A DNA stretch of 10,518 nt from NCBI GenBank assembly GCA_026002025.1, contig BOAU01000074.1:1-10518 (forward strand). The letters run 5' to 3'. Position numbers and translations under genes: made by a program. Shown here in pieces: positions 1 to 5,396 of the stretch; position 1 is the stretch's first letter, and every line of letters starts with the position of its first letter. Source of the stretch: Spirochaetia bacterium. GTDB lineage: Bacteria; Spirochaetota; Spirochaetia; Treponematales; Breznakiellaceae. Below the pieces are notes generated by a model. That model made no database searches, had not been told where the DNA came from, and was given only the letters and a program-made list of their open reading frames with translations.

Positions 1-43
1 CCGGTGTTATGATCCTGCTGGGACACCCGATCCTGCCTTTCAT
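1..43 (-). CDS. Partial unidentified gene running off the left edge (5' end only)
   Basis: An ATG at 43-41 (minus) is preceded by a strong Shine-Dalgarno GGAGGA (about 50-55) with 5-6 nt spacing, and the frame stays open to the edge, giving MKGRIGCPSRIITP. Fourteen residues are too few to name a family. It faces away from a broken radical-SAM gene, and the 9-bp inverted repeat at 21-29/95-103 brackets its ribosome site. A transposase of an inserted element is therefore possible, but this is inference. The start is well supported; the function is unknown. Confidence 0.45.
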   Translation of the reverse strand, partial: MKGRIGCPSRIITP

Positions 44-103
44 GGCATTTCCTCCGTGGTATTTGAGTCTTGGTAAACCCATTCTACCATGAGGCGGGTG
101 TCC
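21..103. repeat. 9-bp perfect inverted repeat flanking a gene start
   Basis: GGACACCCG at 21-29 is repeated in inverted orientation as CGGGTGTCC at 95-103, with 65 bp between. The left arm lies inside codons 5-8 of the partial gene and the right arm lies in its leader, so the pair straddles the Shine-Dalgarno and start codon. It could be a pair of transposase or regulator binding sites at an element end, or chance. Confidence 0.4.
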
Positions 104-395
104 TATTTGTTTCTGAGTTTAGACATTGGCCCAATTCGTTATAATACTCCTTATAGTCATAATACTGCGTTACCTGTGAATTATAATTCATCCATCCAAA
201 TATGATTTTATCAACGAATGCAACCTTGGACAAAATGGTATCAAAATCCTGATCGATAATATTGGGCGTGGGATACGGCTCAATGCTAACCCAGGTTTTA
301 CAGCTTTTTTGGTGTAATTGCAACAGGCTCGAAATCCTGGCTTCATATGGATAGGATTTCCCGGCATCTACGACCAGGGTTGATTTTATTGTTAA
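84..395 (-). pseudogene. Remnant of a radical-SAM (spore photoproduct lyase-like) protein
   Basis: The minus frame is open from just after a stop at 396-398 to a stop at 84-86. It carries a stretch typical of the C-terminal half of SPL-type radical-SAM proteins: ARISSLLQLHQKSCKTWVS, then IEPYPTPNI, then VDKIIFGWMNYN. The family assignment is from memory of the TWVSIEPYPTPNI signature. The N-terminal half with the CxxxCxxC cluster is absent, and no start codon with a ribosome site begins this stretch (the only candidate is a TTG at 323, inside the homology). After the YYNELGQ stretch (about 125) the protein no longer resembles the family and ends early. It is therefore truncated at both ends and almost certainly not functional. 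The 3' break lies next to the inverted repeat and partial gene at the left edge, which suggests an insertion there. Confidence 0.55.
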
Positions 396-492
396 TTACG
401 GTTTTGCTAAGGTTTTGAGATAAGCCCCTCACCGATAACCGGCAGGGACCTGTATACGTCAATTTTCCTTTACCTCTGCGGCTTTGATATAC

Positions 493-759
493 TTATACGT
501 TCCCCGTCATTGCCCGGCGGAGTATCGAATTCATGCGGGTCTGGTACCCGTCCCCATCACTTTTAAGCCATTCGATAACATCCGCATCAAGCCGGACATA
601 GACGGCTTTTTTTATCGGTTTAAAGTTTGCCATGTTCGGCCGGTAATGGGAGGGTTTGAATTTCTTCATCTGTTCATCCGTTAATTCAGGAACATCCGAA
701 AAATCCGTATTTTTAAATGCCAGGATTTCCTCAGCTATTCGATCTTTGGTAGTGTTCAT
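493..759 (-). CDS. brnA: BrnA-family antitoxin
   Basis: This 88-residue protein is the antitoxin of a type II toxin-antitoxin pair. BrnA proteins neutralise the ribonuclease BrnT and repress their own operon through a ribbon-helix-helix DNA-binding domain. Seen here: a charged N-terminal half containing PELTDEQMKKFKPS, then the typical BrnA/DUF4415 segment KKAVYVRLDADVIEWLKS, followed by GYQTRMNSILRRAM, which gives the beta strand and two helices of the DNA-binding fold. I chose the ATG at 759 because it overlaps the brnT stop as ATGA and has AGGAGA in the preceding purine run (about 768-775). An upstream in-frame ATG at 789 would add ten residues encoded by that ribosome site. Translational coupling to brnT is likely. 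Length and order (toxin first) match the family. Confidence 0.88.
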   Translation of the reverse strand: MNTTKDRIAEEILAFKNTDFSDVPELTDEQMKKFKPSHYRPNMANFKPIKKAVYVRLDADVIEWLKSDGDGYQTRMNSILRRAMTGNV

Positions 760-1040
760 TGTATAATCTCTCCTCCCTCCCTCGCGCAAGCGAGTTCCTC
801 GGCCTGCCGCGCCGATATAATTTGTGTGCTTCCATCTGGGTTATCAGTCGTTACCAAAAATAGAATAACCCAGTCATTAAACCTTGCCAAAGTAATGTAC
901 CTATCCTCTTCTAAAGAGGAATAGGCTTTATCGTAAAAGTCTATTGAGTGAATATCCTCAAAGGCTGATACAATGTCGCTTAGATAAAAGCCGTGTTTTT
1001 CTTTGTTGTCCCGGTTCTTTTTGGGTGTCCATGTAAACAT
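756..1040 (-). CDS. brnT: BrnT-family ribonuclease toxin
   Basis: This 94-residue protein is the toxin partner of the adjacent BrnA. BrnT is a RelE-like-fold endoribonuclease that inhibits translation when unbound. Family marks visible: FTWTPKKNRDNKEKHG at residues 2-17 (usual form W-x-x-x-K-x-x-x-N-x-x-K-H-G), an acidic patch then Arg at EEDR (44-47), and the closing IISARQAEE (74-82), which is the most diagnostic BrnT motif. Catalytic-type Lys/Arg/His residues are therefore in place and the gene looks intact. The ATG at 1040 follows a GGGGAT element about ten bases upstream. A strong promoter lies directly upstream and overlaps the end of an integrase-like stub, suggesting the operon sits in degraded mobile-element DNA. 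Its last bases overlap brnA. Confidence 0.9.
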   Translation of the reverse strand: MFTWTPKKNRDNKEKHGFYLSDIVSAFEDIHSIDFYDKAYSSLEEDRYITLARFNDWVILFLVTTDNPDGSTQIISARQAEELACAREGGEIIQ

Positions 1041-1065
1041 CGGCGTTTATCCCCATATATATAAA

Positions 1066-1094
1066 ATCATATATACATCTTGATTTTTGGTCAA
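1066..1094 (-). promoter_or_regulatory. Sigma-70-type promoter of brnTA
   Basis: On the minus strand, -35 TTGACC (1094-1089) is followed by a 17-nt spacer and -10 TATGAT (1071-1066), about 26 bp upstream of the brnT start. Spacing is optimal and both boxes are 5/6 matches to the consensus. Confidence 0.75.
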
Positions 1095-1095
1095 G
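1079..1095. promoter_or_regulatory. Candidate BrnA operator (dyad over the -35 box)
   Basis: CTTGA (1079-1083) and TCAAG (1091-1095) form a perfect 5-bp dyad with a 7-bp centre covering the -35 box. A second AT-rich dyad, TATATA on each side of an 8-bp centre, covers the -10 region. BrnA is known to repress its own promoter, so these are reasonable operator candidates; binding here is inferred. Confidence 0.4.
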
Positions 1096-1186
1096 CATTT
1101 TTGGGGTATATCGGCCGGTCTGTTTCCTGATTGATTAAGGCGATGTAGAAAATCCCGCGTCTCTGATAAAAATAAAACCGCCGCAT
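1091..1186 (-). pseudogene. Integrase-like N-terminal stub (tyrosine recombinase remnant)
   Basis: A 31-codon frame starts at ATG 1186 behind a near-perfect Shine-Dalgarno AGAGGAGG with 5-nt spacing, and ends at TGA 1093-1091. The peptide begins MRRFYFYQRRGIFYIA and continues LINQETDRPIYPKN. The pattern aromatic-x-Y-x-R-R/K-G-x-(Y/F)-Y-x-x-x-x-x-x-x-T is what I associate with the first strands of the arm-type or N-terminal domain of phage-type tyrosine recombinases, including those of termite-gut treponemes. The catalytic domain (R..H-x-x-R..Y) is missing. Its stop codon lies inside the -35 element of brnTA, so the rest of the gene was lost, probably replaced by the toxin-antitoxin DNA. Position on the 3' side of a tRNA gene fits an island integrase. 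The ribosome site is clear; the family assignment is tentative. Confidence 0.5.
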
Positions 1187-1197
1187 AGTGGCCTCCT

Positions 1198-1234
1198 CTG
1201 TAAAATGGCTTTTTACCATTTTTTACAGTGTAAA
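1198..1234. repeat. Nested inverted repeats with a TGTAAA core
   Basis: CTGTAAAATGG (1198-1208) can pair with CCA..TTTTACAG (1216-1228) except for a 2-nt T bulge, giving a hairpin with a 7-nt loop. The right arm also belongs to a second dyad, TTTACA-G-TGTAAA (1222-1234). The structure sits immediately upstream of the Shine-Dalgarno of the integrase-like stub. No U tail follows on either strand, so it is not a standard terminator. It could be a translational control hairpin or recombinase/regulator sites. Confidence 0.45.
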
Positions 1235-1299
1235 GTTACTAAGCGCCGGTTTTTCCGGTAGCCTGTTTATAATTCCTTATTGGCAAAGGATTTACTTGA

Positions 1300-1372
1300 T
1301 AGCAGGAGTAGGACTCGAACCTACGACCTCCGGGTTATGAGCCCGACGAGCTGCCAACTGCTCTATCCTGCG
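1300..1372 (-). tRNA. Initiator tRNA-Met (CAU anticodon)
   Basis: A complete 73-nt cloverleaf reads on the minus strand. Acceptor CGCAGGA pairs 6/7 with TCCTGCT; D stem GAGC/GCTC; anticodon stem TCGGG/CCCGG with loop CTCATAA (anticodon CAT); T stem GTAGG/CCTAC with loop TTCGAGT; A at position 73. Initiator marks are present: three consecutive G-C pairs closing the anticodon stem (29-31/39-41), an A11-U24 pair in the D stem, and no 1-72 pair. The mismatch is C1/U72, whereas bacterial initiators normally have C1/A72. CCA is not encoded (TATCAA follows), so it must be added enzymatically. A consensus promoter lies just upstream. Integrase-like and toxin-antitoxin sequence on the 3' side suggests use as an integration site. 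Confidence 0.93.
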
Positions 1373-1384
1373 TCGTGTTTATCC

Positions 1385-1413
1385 AATATATCGGTTTGGA
1401 AAGAAAGAGTCAA
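1385..1413 (-). promoter_or_regulatory. Promoter of the initiator tRNA gene
   Basis: On the minus strand, -35 TTGACT (1413-1408), a 17-nt spacer and -10 TATATT (1390-1385) predict a start about 6 nt before the mature tRNA 5' end. The tRNA therefore has its own promoter although it lies only 58 bp downstream of the co-oriented PrsW-type gene. Confidence 0.75.
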
Positions 1414-1430
1414 CCGGTTTGCGGAAAAAA

Positions 1431-2171
1431 TCAGCCTTTGCCCCCCCGCAGGGCCTTATGGATGAACAAAACCGAGGAACCGAGGGAGGATAGGGCGATA
1501 AAAATGGCCAAAACCGTGGGGATTCCGGGGAGGAGGATCATGAAGTTGTACATGCCGTGGATGGCCGCGGCGGTAAGGAAGCGCAGCAGCGCGGGAATGG
1601 GATGGTCCCGGCAGACCGCGGCGGCGGCCCCGACCCGTGCGCCGCAGGCCCCGTGCAAAGGGGCGGCGGTAAAGGCGCGCAGAAGGGCGATGCCCAGGTC
1701 CGCCGCGCCATAGGCGGCGCCTTCGATCAGCGCAAAGCCCAGCCCGGCGAGGAGCCCGGCGACCGAGCCCCAGACGGCGGCCTCACTTGAAAAAACGCCG
1801 GGAGTATCGTCAATGGCGGTGGCGGCCCTGGGGACGGGGGACGGGGCGGAGGGGGCAATGCCCTTCCCCATCAGGTTCAGGATTTTGAAGAAGAGGAGGA
1901 GCATCAGCAGGCGGCCAGCCTCCTCGGTAAGGGCAATCCTACAGAAGATGTTGACGATGGCGGCGGGCAGCCCTGAGTCTGCCGTCAATATGTCGGGAAA
2001 AATATTTTGCAGGAAAAGGGCGACGAAGAGGGCCGCCGCGCCTGAAAGAAGAAAAAACAGAAACCAGGGCAGGGGCAGGGGGAAACGGGCGATGCGGAAC
2101 CAAAGGTATACCAGAAATACCGGGAGGGCGGCGATCAGTATCAATAAAAAGAGGACCAGCATTCCGTTCAT
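1431..2171 (-). CDS. PrsW-family intramembrane metalloprotease
   Basis: This 246-residue, very hydrophobic protein has about seven membrane segments, starting at residues 4-24 and 36-54. It carries the conserved motifs of the PrsW/CPBP-type membrane proteases in order: E-E-x-x-R at 83-87 (TEEAGR), G-F-A-x-x-E at 145-150, a His at 173 (PLHGACG), and H-x-x-x-N at 205-209 (AIHGMYNF). These Glu and His residues are the presumed metal ligands and active site. Bacillus PrsW cleaves an anti-sigma factor; the substrate here is unknown and no sigma or anti-sigma gene is nearby. Residues 104-130 form a Pro/Ala-rich loop. It diverges from shikimate kinase across only 45 bp filled by an inverted repeat. 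No Shine-Dalgarno precedes ATG 2171; Met4 (ATG 2162) is an alternative start. Family call is fairly sure, role not. Confidence 0.8.
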   Translation of the reverse strand: MNGMLVLFLLILIAALPVFLVYLWFRIARFPLPLPWFLFFLLSGAAALFVALFLQNIFPDILTADSGLPAAIVNIFCRIALTEEAGRLLMLLLFFKILNLMGKGIAPSAPSPVPRAATAIDDTPGVFSSEAAVWGSVAGLLAGLGFALIEGAAYGAADLGIALLRAFTAAPLHGACGARVGAAAAVCRDHPIPALLRFLTAAAIHGMYNFMILLPGIPTVLAIFIALSSLGSSVLFIHKALRGGKG

Positions 2172-2180
2172 ATATGAGCA

Positions 2181-2210
2181 TAGTATACGCTATTAAAACT
2201 GCGTATACTA
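2181..2210. promoter_or_regulatory. Perfect 10-10-10 inverted repeat with mirrored -10 boxes
   Basis: TAGTATACGC (2181-2190), a 10-bp spacer TATTAAAACT, and the exact reverse complement GCGTATACTA (2201-2210) fill most of the 45-bp gap between divergent genes. Each arm contains TATACT facing outward: 2204-2209 toward aroK, ending 7 nt before its ATG, and 2187-2182 toward prsW. It is either two mirrored promoters, an operator for a dimeric regulator, or both. Neither direction shows a good -35 box, as expected for activator-dependent or extended elements. Confidence 0.6.
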
Positions 2211-2216
2211 CCGATT

Positions 2217-2804
2217 ATGGGCTTAATCATTTTAACCGGGCCGAAGCATTCGGGCAAAACCACCGTGGGCCGGGCCCTCGCGGAACAATGCGGGGGGACC
2301 TTTACCGACCTCGACGAACTGGTGCAAGCGCGCACCGGGAAAAGCCCCCGGACGCTGTTCAAAGAGGGGCCGGATGTATTCAGGCAGGCGGAAACGGAAG
2401 CCCTGCAAAGCCTGTTCAATACTGAAGCTGACGGCGACACATCGGATCAGATCGAAGGCGTCAATGACAAGTTTCGCATTATCGCTGCGGGGGGCGGGCT
2501 TATCGACAACGGCGCGGCATTGGGCCTGCTGAAAAAAAACAACGCCGCCATCCTTCCCCCCGGCGCAGTAACACTGGTGTACCTTGATGTTTCTGCGAAA
2601 ACCGCTTGGGAGCGGATAAAAGCTTCGGCAAAAAAGACCGGGGAGCTGCCGCCTTTTCTCAATACCGATAATCCTGGGGAAACCCACCGGCTGCTCCACG
2701 AACAACGGGGGGCGGCTTACCGGAAAATTGCACACATCATTGTAAAGGCCGAAGGGAAAAGCCCGGAGACAATCGCTAAAGAAATTTTCGCAGTAATACT
2801 GTGA
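2217..2804 (+). CDS. aroK: Shikimate kinase
   Basis: This 195-residue protein phosphorylates shikimate at the 3-hydroxyl with ATP, in the step directly before EPSP synthase (gene at 8926). Seen: Walker A loop GPKHSGKTT at 8-16, shikimate-binding DLD at 31-33 and FRQAE with Arg56, the GGG loop at 92-94, and the C-terminal E-x-R-x-x-x-Y pattern (QRGAAY, Arg164). It is slightly longer than the usual 165-180 residues, with extra sequence at about 68-86 (NTEADGDTSDQIEG). The LID segment reads ELPPFLN where most family members have RPLL, so the usual LID arginine is not at its expected place. The ATG at 2217 has no Shine-Dalgarno but lies 8 nt after a TATACT box, suggesting a leaderless message. 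Its TGA abuts the stop of the convergent TPR gene. Confidence 0.87.
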   Translation: MGLIILTGPKHSGKTTVGRALAEQCGGTFTDLDELVQARTGKSPRTLFKEGPDVFRQAETEALQSLFNTEADGDTSDQIEGVNDKFRIIAAGGGLIDNGAALGLLKKNNAAILPPGAVTLVYLDVSAKTAWERIKASAKKTGELPPFLNTDNPGETHRLLHEQRGAAYRKIAHIIVKAEGKSPETIAKEIFAVIL

Positions 2805-5354
2805 TCAGGGGATGGAAGCGGACGCCCAGTCGGCAACTATTTTTTTTAAGCCCTCGTTTATCAGTTTGAGGGTTCTGCCGCAGGCGGGGCAGGTAAAGCG
2901 GCCGTCCTTATCAAGATGCTGTTTCGCGCAGCCGATGCAGTAGGTCCTGCCGCAGGCGGGGCAGGAACCGGCGGGGAGATCATCGGGGGGCATGGCGCGA
3001 AGACGCAGGGCGGGGGCCGTGGGCGGATCGCGGGGGACGCGCCAGTTCCGGCCGCAAGATGCGCCGTTAGTATGGATGGCGGCGCAGGGGATAAGCTGCG
3101 TCATGCTGTCTTCCAGCCTTTGCTGCAGTTCGGCGCGGCGGGCAACGGCCTCTTCATCAAGGTCCATCGCCTCGAGGCGGACAAGGGTTTCGCGGACCTC
3201 GTCCCAGCGGCCGGAGGAACCGTAGATCCAGCCAAGGTTCAACAGTGAAGGTACGTGATTGCCGTCTATTGCCAGGGCGGCACGGCAGGCGGATTCGGCC
3301 CGGGGGTACTCGCCCTTCTTGACCGCCACATAGGTGATCAGTTCCAGAACCGCAGGACTTGGGTCCCTGCTGTGGGCCTGGGCCAATACCGTGTCGGCTT
3401 CGCCGTAATAGCCCAGCTTGATAAGGCATGACGCGCGGTTGGTGAGATACTCCACATTGCCGGGGGCGATGGCAAGGGCCTTTACATAATATTCATCCGC
3501 CTTTTCAAACTGGCCTGCGCGGACCAAAAGATTTCCGGCATAATTTGCCAGGATTCCGCCTTCATCTTCTGTTTTATCGGCTTCGAGGATCTTCAGGGCC
3601 TCTTCCAAAGAACCCCGCAGATAATGATACAAACTTTTATTTATCCTGATGGCCGGCGCTTCACCCAAATACAGGGCGGCCTTTTCCAGATGCTTTTCCG
3701 CGGCCCCAAGATCGCCGCGGTTCAAGGCGATCTCCGTAGCAAAGTTGTACACCCAGCCTGCGTTAGTATCAGTATTACTGTCATCATCTGAAATAAGGGA
3801 AAGGGCGGCCTCAAGGTGGGAGAGCGTTTCAGGATCATCAGCATTACTGTTAATAAGATAACGGGTTTCCGCAAGGCGGAAATGGAAGAGCCCATAATCG
3901 GGGGCGCGGGCAACGACCTCTTCCAGCAGGGGCAGGGCTTCACTGCGTTTGTCCTTGCGGATAAGGAGCAGGGCCCGCAGAAAAATGATCGCCGGGTCAG
4001 GATCGGGCGCGGGGTTTAATGCCTTTCGCAGTGTTTCTGCGTTGGTGAATTCTGCGTCCGCAAGATCAAAGTCCTCTATGCCGAAGGCCCACTTCCCCAC
4101 AAGGGCATGGGCTTCCCGGTTGTCCTCACCCAATGAAAGAAACTTCGGCGTCAGCGCCCCCAGGTCCTCATAGTTACCCGCACTCAAGAACAGGCGGCCG
4201 CTGCAAAGATACCGTTCCAGTGCATCCCCTTTGCGGCCCAGGACTTCATAGGCATTGGCGGCATTTTTTGCAAGGATGCCGTTTTCGACGTCAAGCTCAA
4301 AACTGCGATCATAGGCAAGGGCGGCTTTTTCGTAATCGCCCAGGTCCCACCAAGCATGGCCCAACAGGGTGTGCAGAAGGGGATCATTTTGCAGGCCGCT
4401 GCCGGACACCGCATCCACGATGTAATCCCGCAGGGCTTCAAATTTTTTTTCAGTGTAGAGGAGCTTCGCCTTTTCGGTTACCGCTTCGCGGCCCTCGGCG
4501 CTTTCCCGATCCAGCGCAAGGCAGGCGTCCGCGTACTCCGCCGCCTCATCGTAAAGTTCGTTCTGAAACGCAAGCCTGCCGGCAAAAAGCAATTCCCGTG
4601 GTGTCCGCCCGGCGCCGGGAAGTTCCCACATTTTTTTTATCTGACCCAATGCCGCAACGGTTTCCCCCATGGCGGCGAAGGTTTCCGCCAGAACGAACCG
4701 GGCCTGCCTCGTAATGGCGCCGCTATTCTCCCATTGATGCCAGGCCGCCTCAACTTCGGCAGGGGCGCTGTTCACCGAGATACTTTCCAGAAACGCCTGT
4801 GCGGTATAGGCACCAGGCGCCGTCTCATGCGCTTCGTAAGAGGCCAGAACGAATCCCAATGTTCCCATGGGAATTGAAGACTCATCGGTCTCCGCGGCCC
4901 AGGAACCGTTGATCAGCAGGGTAAGATGGGAGCCGTAGGCTATCACCGTGAGATCAAATTTCGTTTTGTCGCCGGAAGCGGCGGCATTGGCAGCGGGCAG
5001 TTCGGTCCAGCCGATGAGGGGAAGGGGCATGCCGTTCCGCACCGCGTCCAGCCGGAAGTAGTGCTTGCTGGAAATGAGAACCGAGTAGTAGGCGCCTTCG
5101 TCAATCATGCGGAAGAGGAGCCCCGCGGCGGCATAACCCCCCATGGCGTCCAGGACGATCCGGGCATGGATCACCTGATCCTCATAGCGGCGGCCCGGGG
5201 CTTCGATCCAGGCGATTGTCCTGGACTTTTTCAGGGCCAGCGCAGGGGCGTTGTTTTGCAGATAGGCATCATAGGAATTTTCTGATTTAATATCAAAAAC
5301 GATTGCATCACTTTCCGGTTTGCGCTGAATGATCTTTTTGATAAAACCGAACAT
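2805..5354 (-). CDS. Large TPR protein with N-terminal beta-sandwich and C-terminal zinc domain
   Basis: This 849-residue protein has no signal peptide or membrane segment and is presumably cytoplasmic. Three parts are visible. Residues about 15-200 look like a concanavalin-type (LamG/DUF1080-like) beta sandwich, with alternating stretches such as GLLFRMIDEGAYYSVLIS and LTLLINGSW. Residues about 205-745 are helical tetratricopeptide repeats, for example LGHAWWDLGDYEKAALAYD and AGQFEKADEYYVKALAIAP. Residues 751-849 are Cys-rich: C757, C767, then CPAC (798-801), CIGC (806-809), His813 and CPAC (822-825), a spacing that could bind two zinc ions. TPRs bind proteins; the ligand of the sandwich is unknown. 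The gene stands alone between a convergent aroK and a divergent solute-binding gene (42-bp gap). A weak leaderless-type promoter (TCGACT, 17 nt, TACATC) precedes ATG 5354. The exact function is unknown. Confidence 0.8.
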   Translation of the reverse strand: MFGFIKKIIQRKPESDAIVFDIKSENSYDAYLQNNAPALALKKSRTIAWIEAPGRRYEDQVIHARIVLDAMGGYAAAGLLFRMIDEGAYYSVLISSKHYFRLDAVRNGMPLPLIGWTELPAANAAASGDKTKFDLTVIAYGSHLTLLINGSWAAETDESSIPMGTLGFVLASYEAHETAPGAYTAQAFLESISVNSAPAEVEAAWHQWENSGAITRQARFVLAETFAAMGETVAALGQIKKMWELPGAGRTPRELLFAGRLAFQNELYDEAAEYADACLALDRESAEGREAVTEKAKLLYTEKKFEALRDYIVDAVSGSGLQNDPLLHTLLGHAWWDLGDYEKAALAYDRSFELDVENGILAKNAANAYEVLGRKGDALERYLCSGRLFLSAGNYEDLGALTPKFLSLGEDNREAHALVGKWAFGIEDFDLADAEFTNAETLRKALNPAPDPDPAIIFLRALLLIRKDKRSEALPLLEEVVARAPDYGLFHFRLAETRYLINSNADDPETLSHLEAALSLISDDDSNTDTNAGWVYNFATEIALNRGDLGAAEKHLEKAALYLGEAPAIRINKSLYHYLRGSLEEALKILEADKTEDEGGILANYAGNLLVRAGQFEKADEYYVKALAIAPGNVEYLTNRASCLIKLGYYGEADTVLAQAHSRDPSPAVLELITYVAVKKGEYPRAESACRAALAIDGNHVPSLLNLGWIYGSSGRWDEVRETLVRLEAMDLDEEAVARRAELQQRLEDSMTQLIPCAAIHTNGASCGRNWRVPRDPPTAPALRLRAMPPDDLPAGSCPACGRTYCIGCAKQHLDKDGRFTCPACGRTLKLINEGLKKIVADWASASIP

Positions 5355-5396
5355 ACTAATGATGTAACCTAATTTCCCGTAAAAGTCGAGGTGTGT

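Noticed and set aside
343..462. 39-codon TTG-start frame on the minus strand with a purine-rich leader
   Set aside because: Composition shows no family likeness and it overlaps the radical-SAM remnant in another frame; the TTG could equally be part of a TTGACG promoter element.
760..789. Longer start for BrnA at ATG 789
   Set aside because: The extra codons are the ribosome site itself (GGAGGGAGGAGAG), and the ATG at 759 overlaps the brnT stop as ATGA.
1375..2196. Several long plus-strand frames opposite the PrsW-type gene
   Set aside because: They are Arg/Ala/Gly-rich shadows of a GC-rich gene; the minus strand shows real membrane segments and protease motifs.
5391..5396. GTG start for the solute-binding protein
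   Set aside because: The GTG overlaps the GAGG ribosome site; ATG 5397 is correctly spaced.
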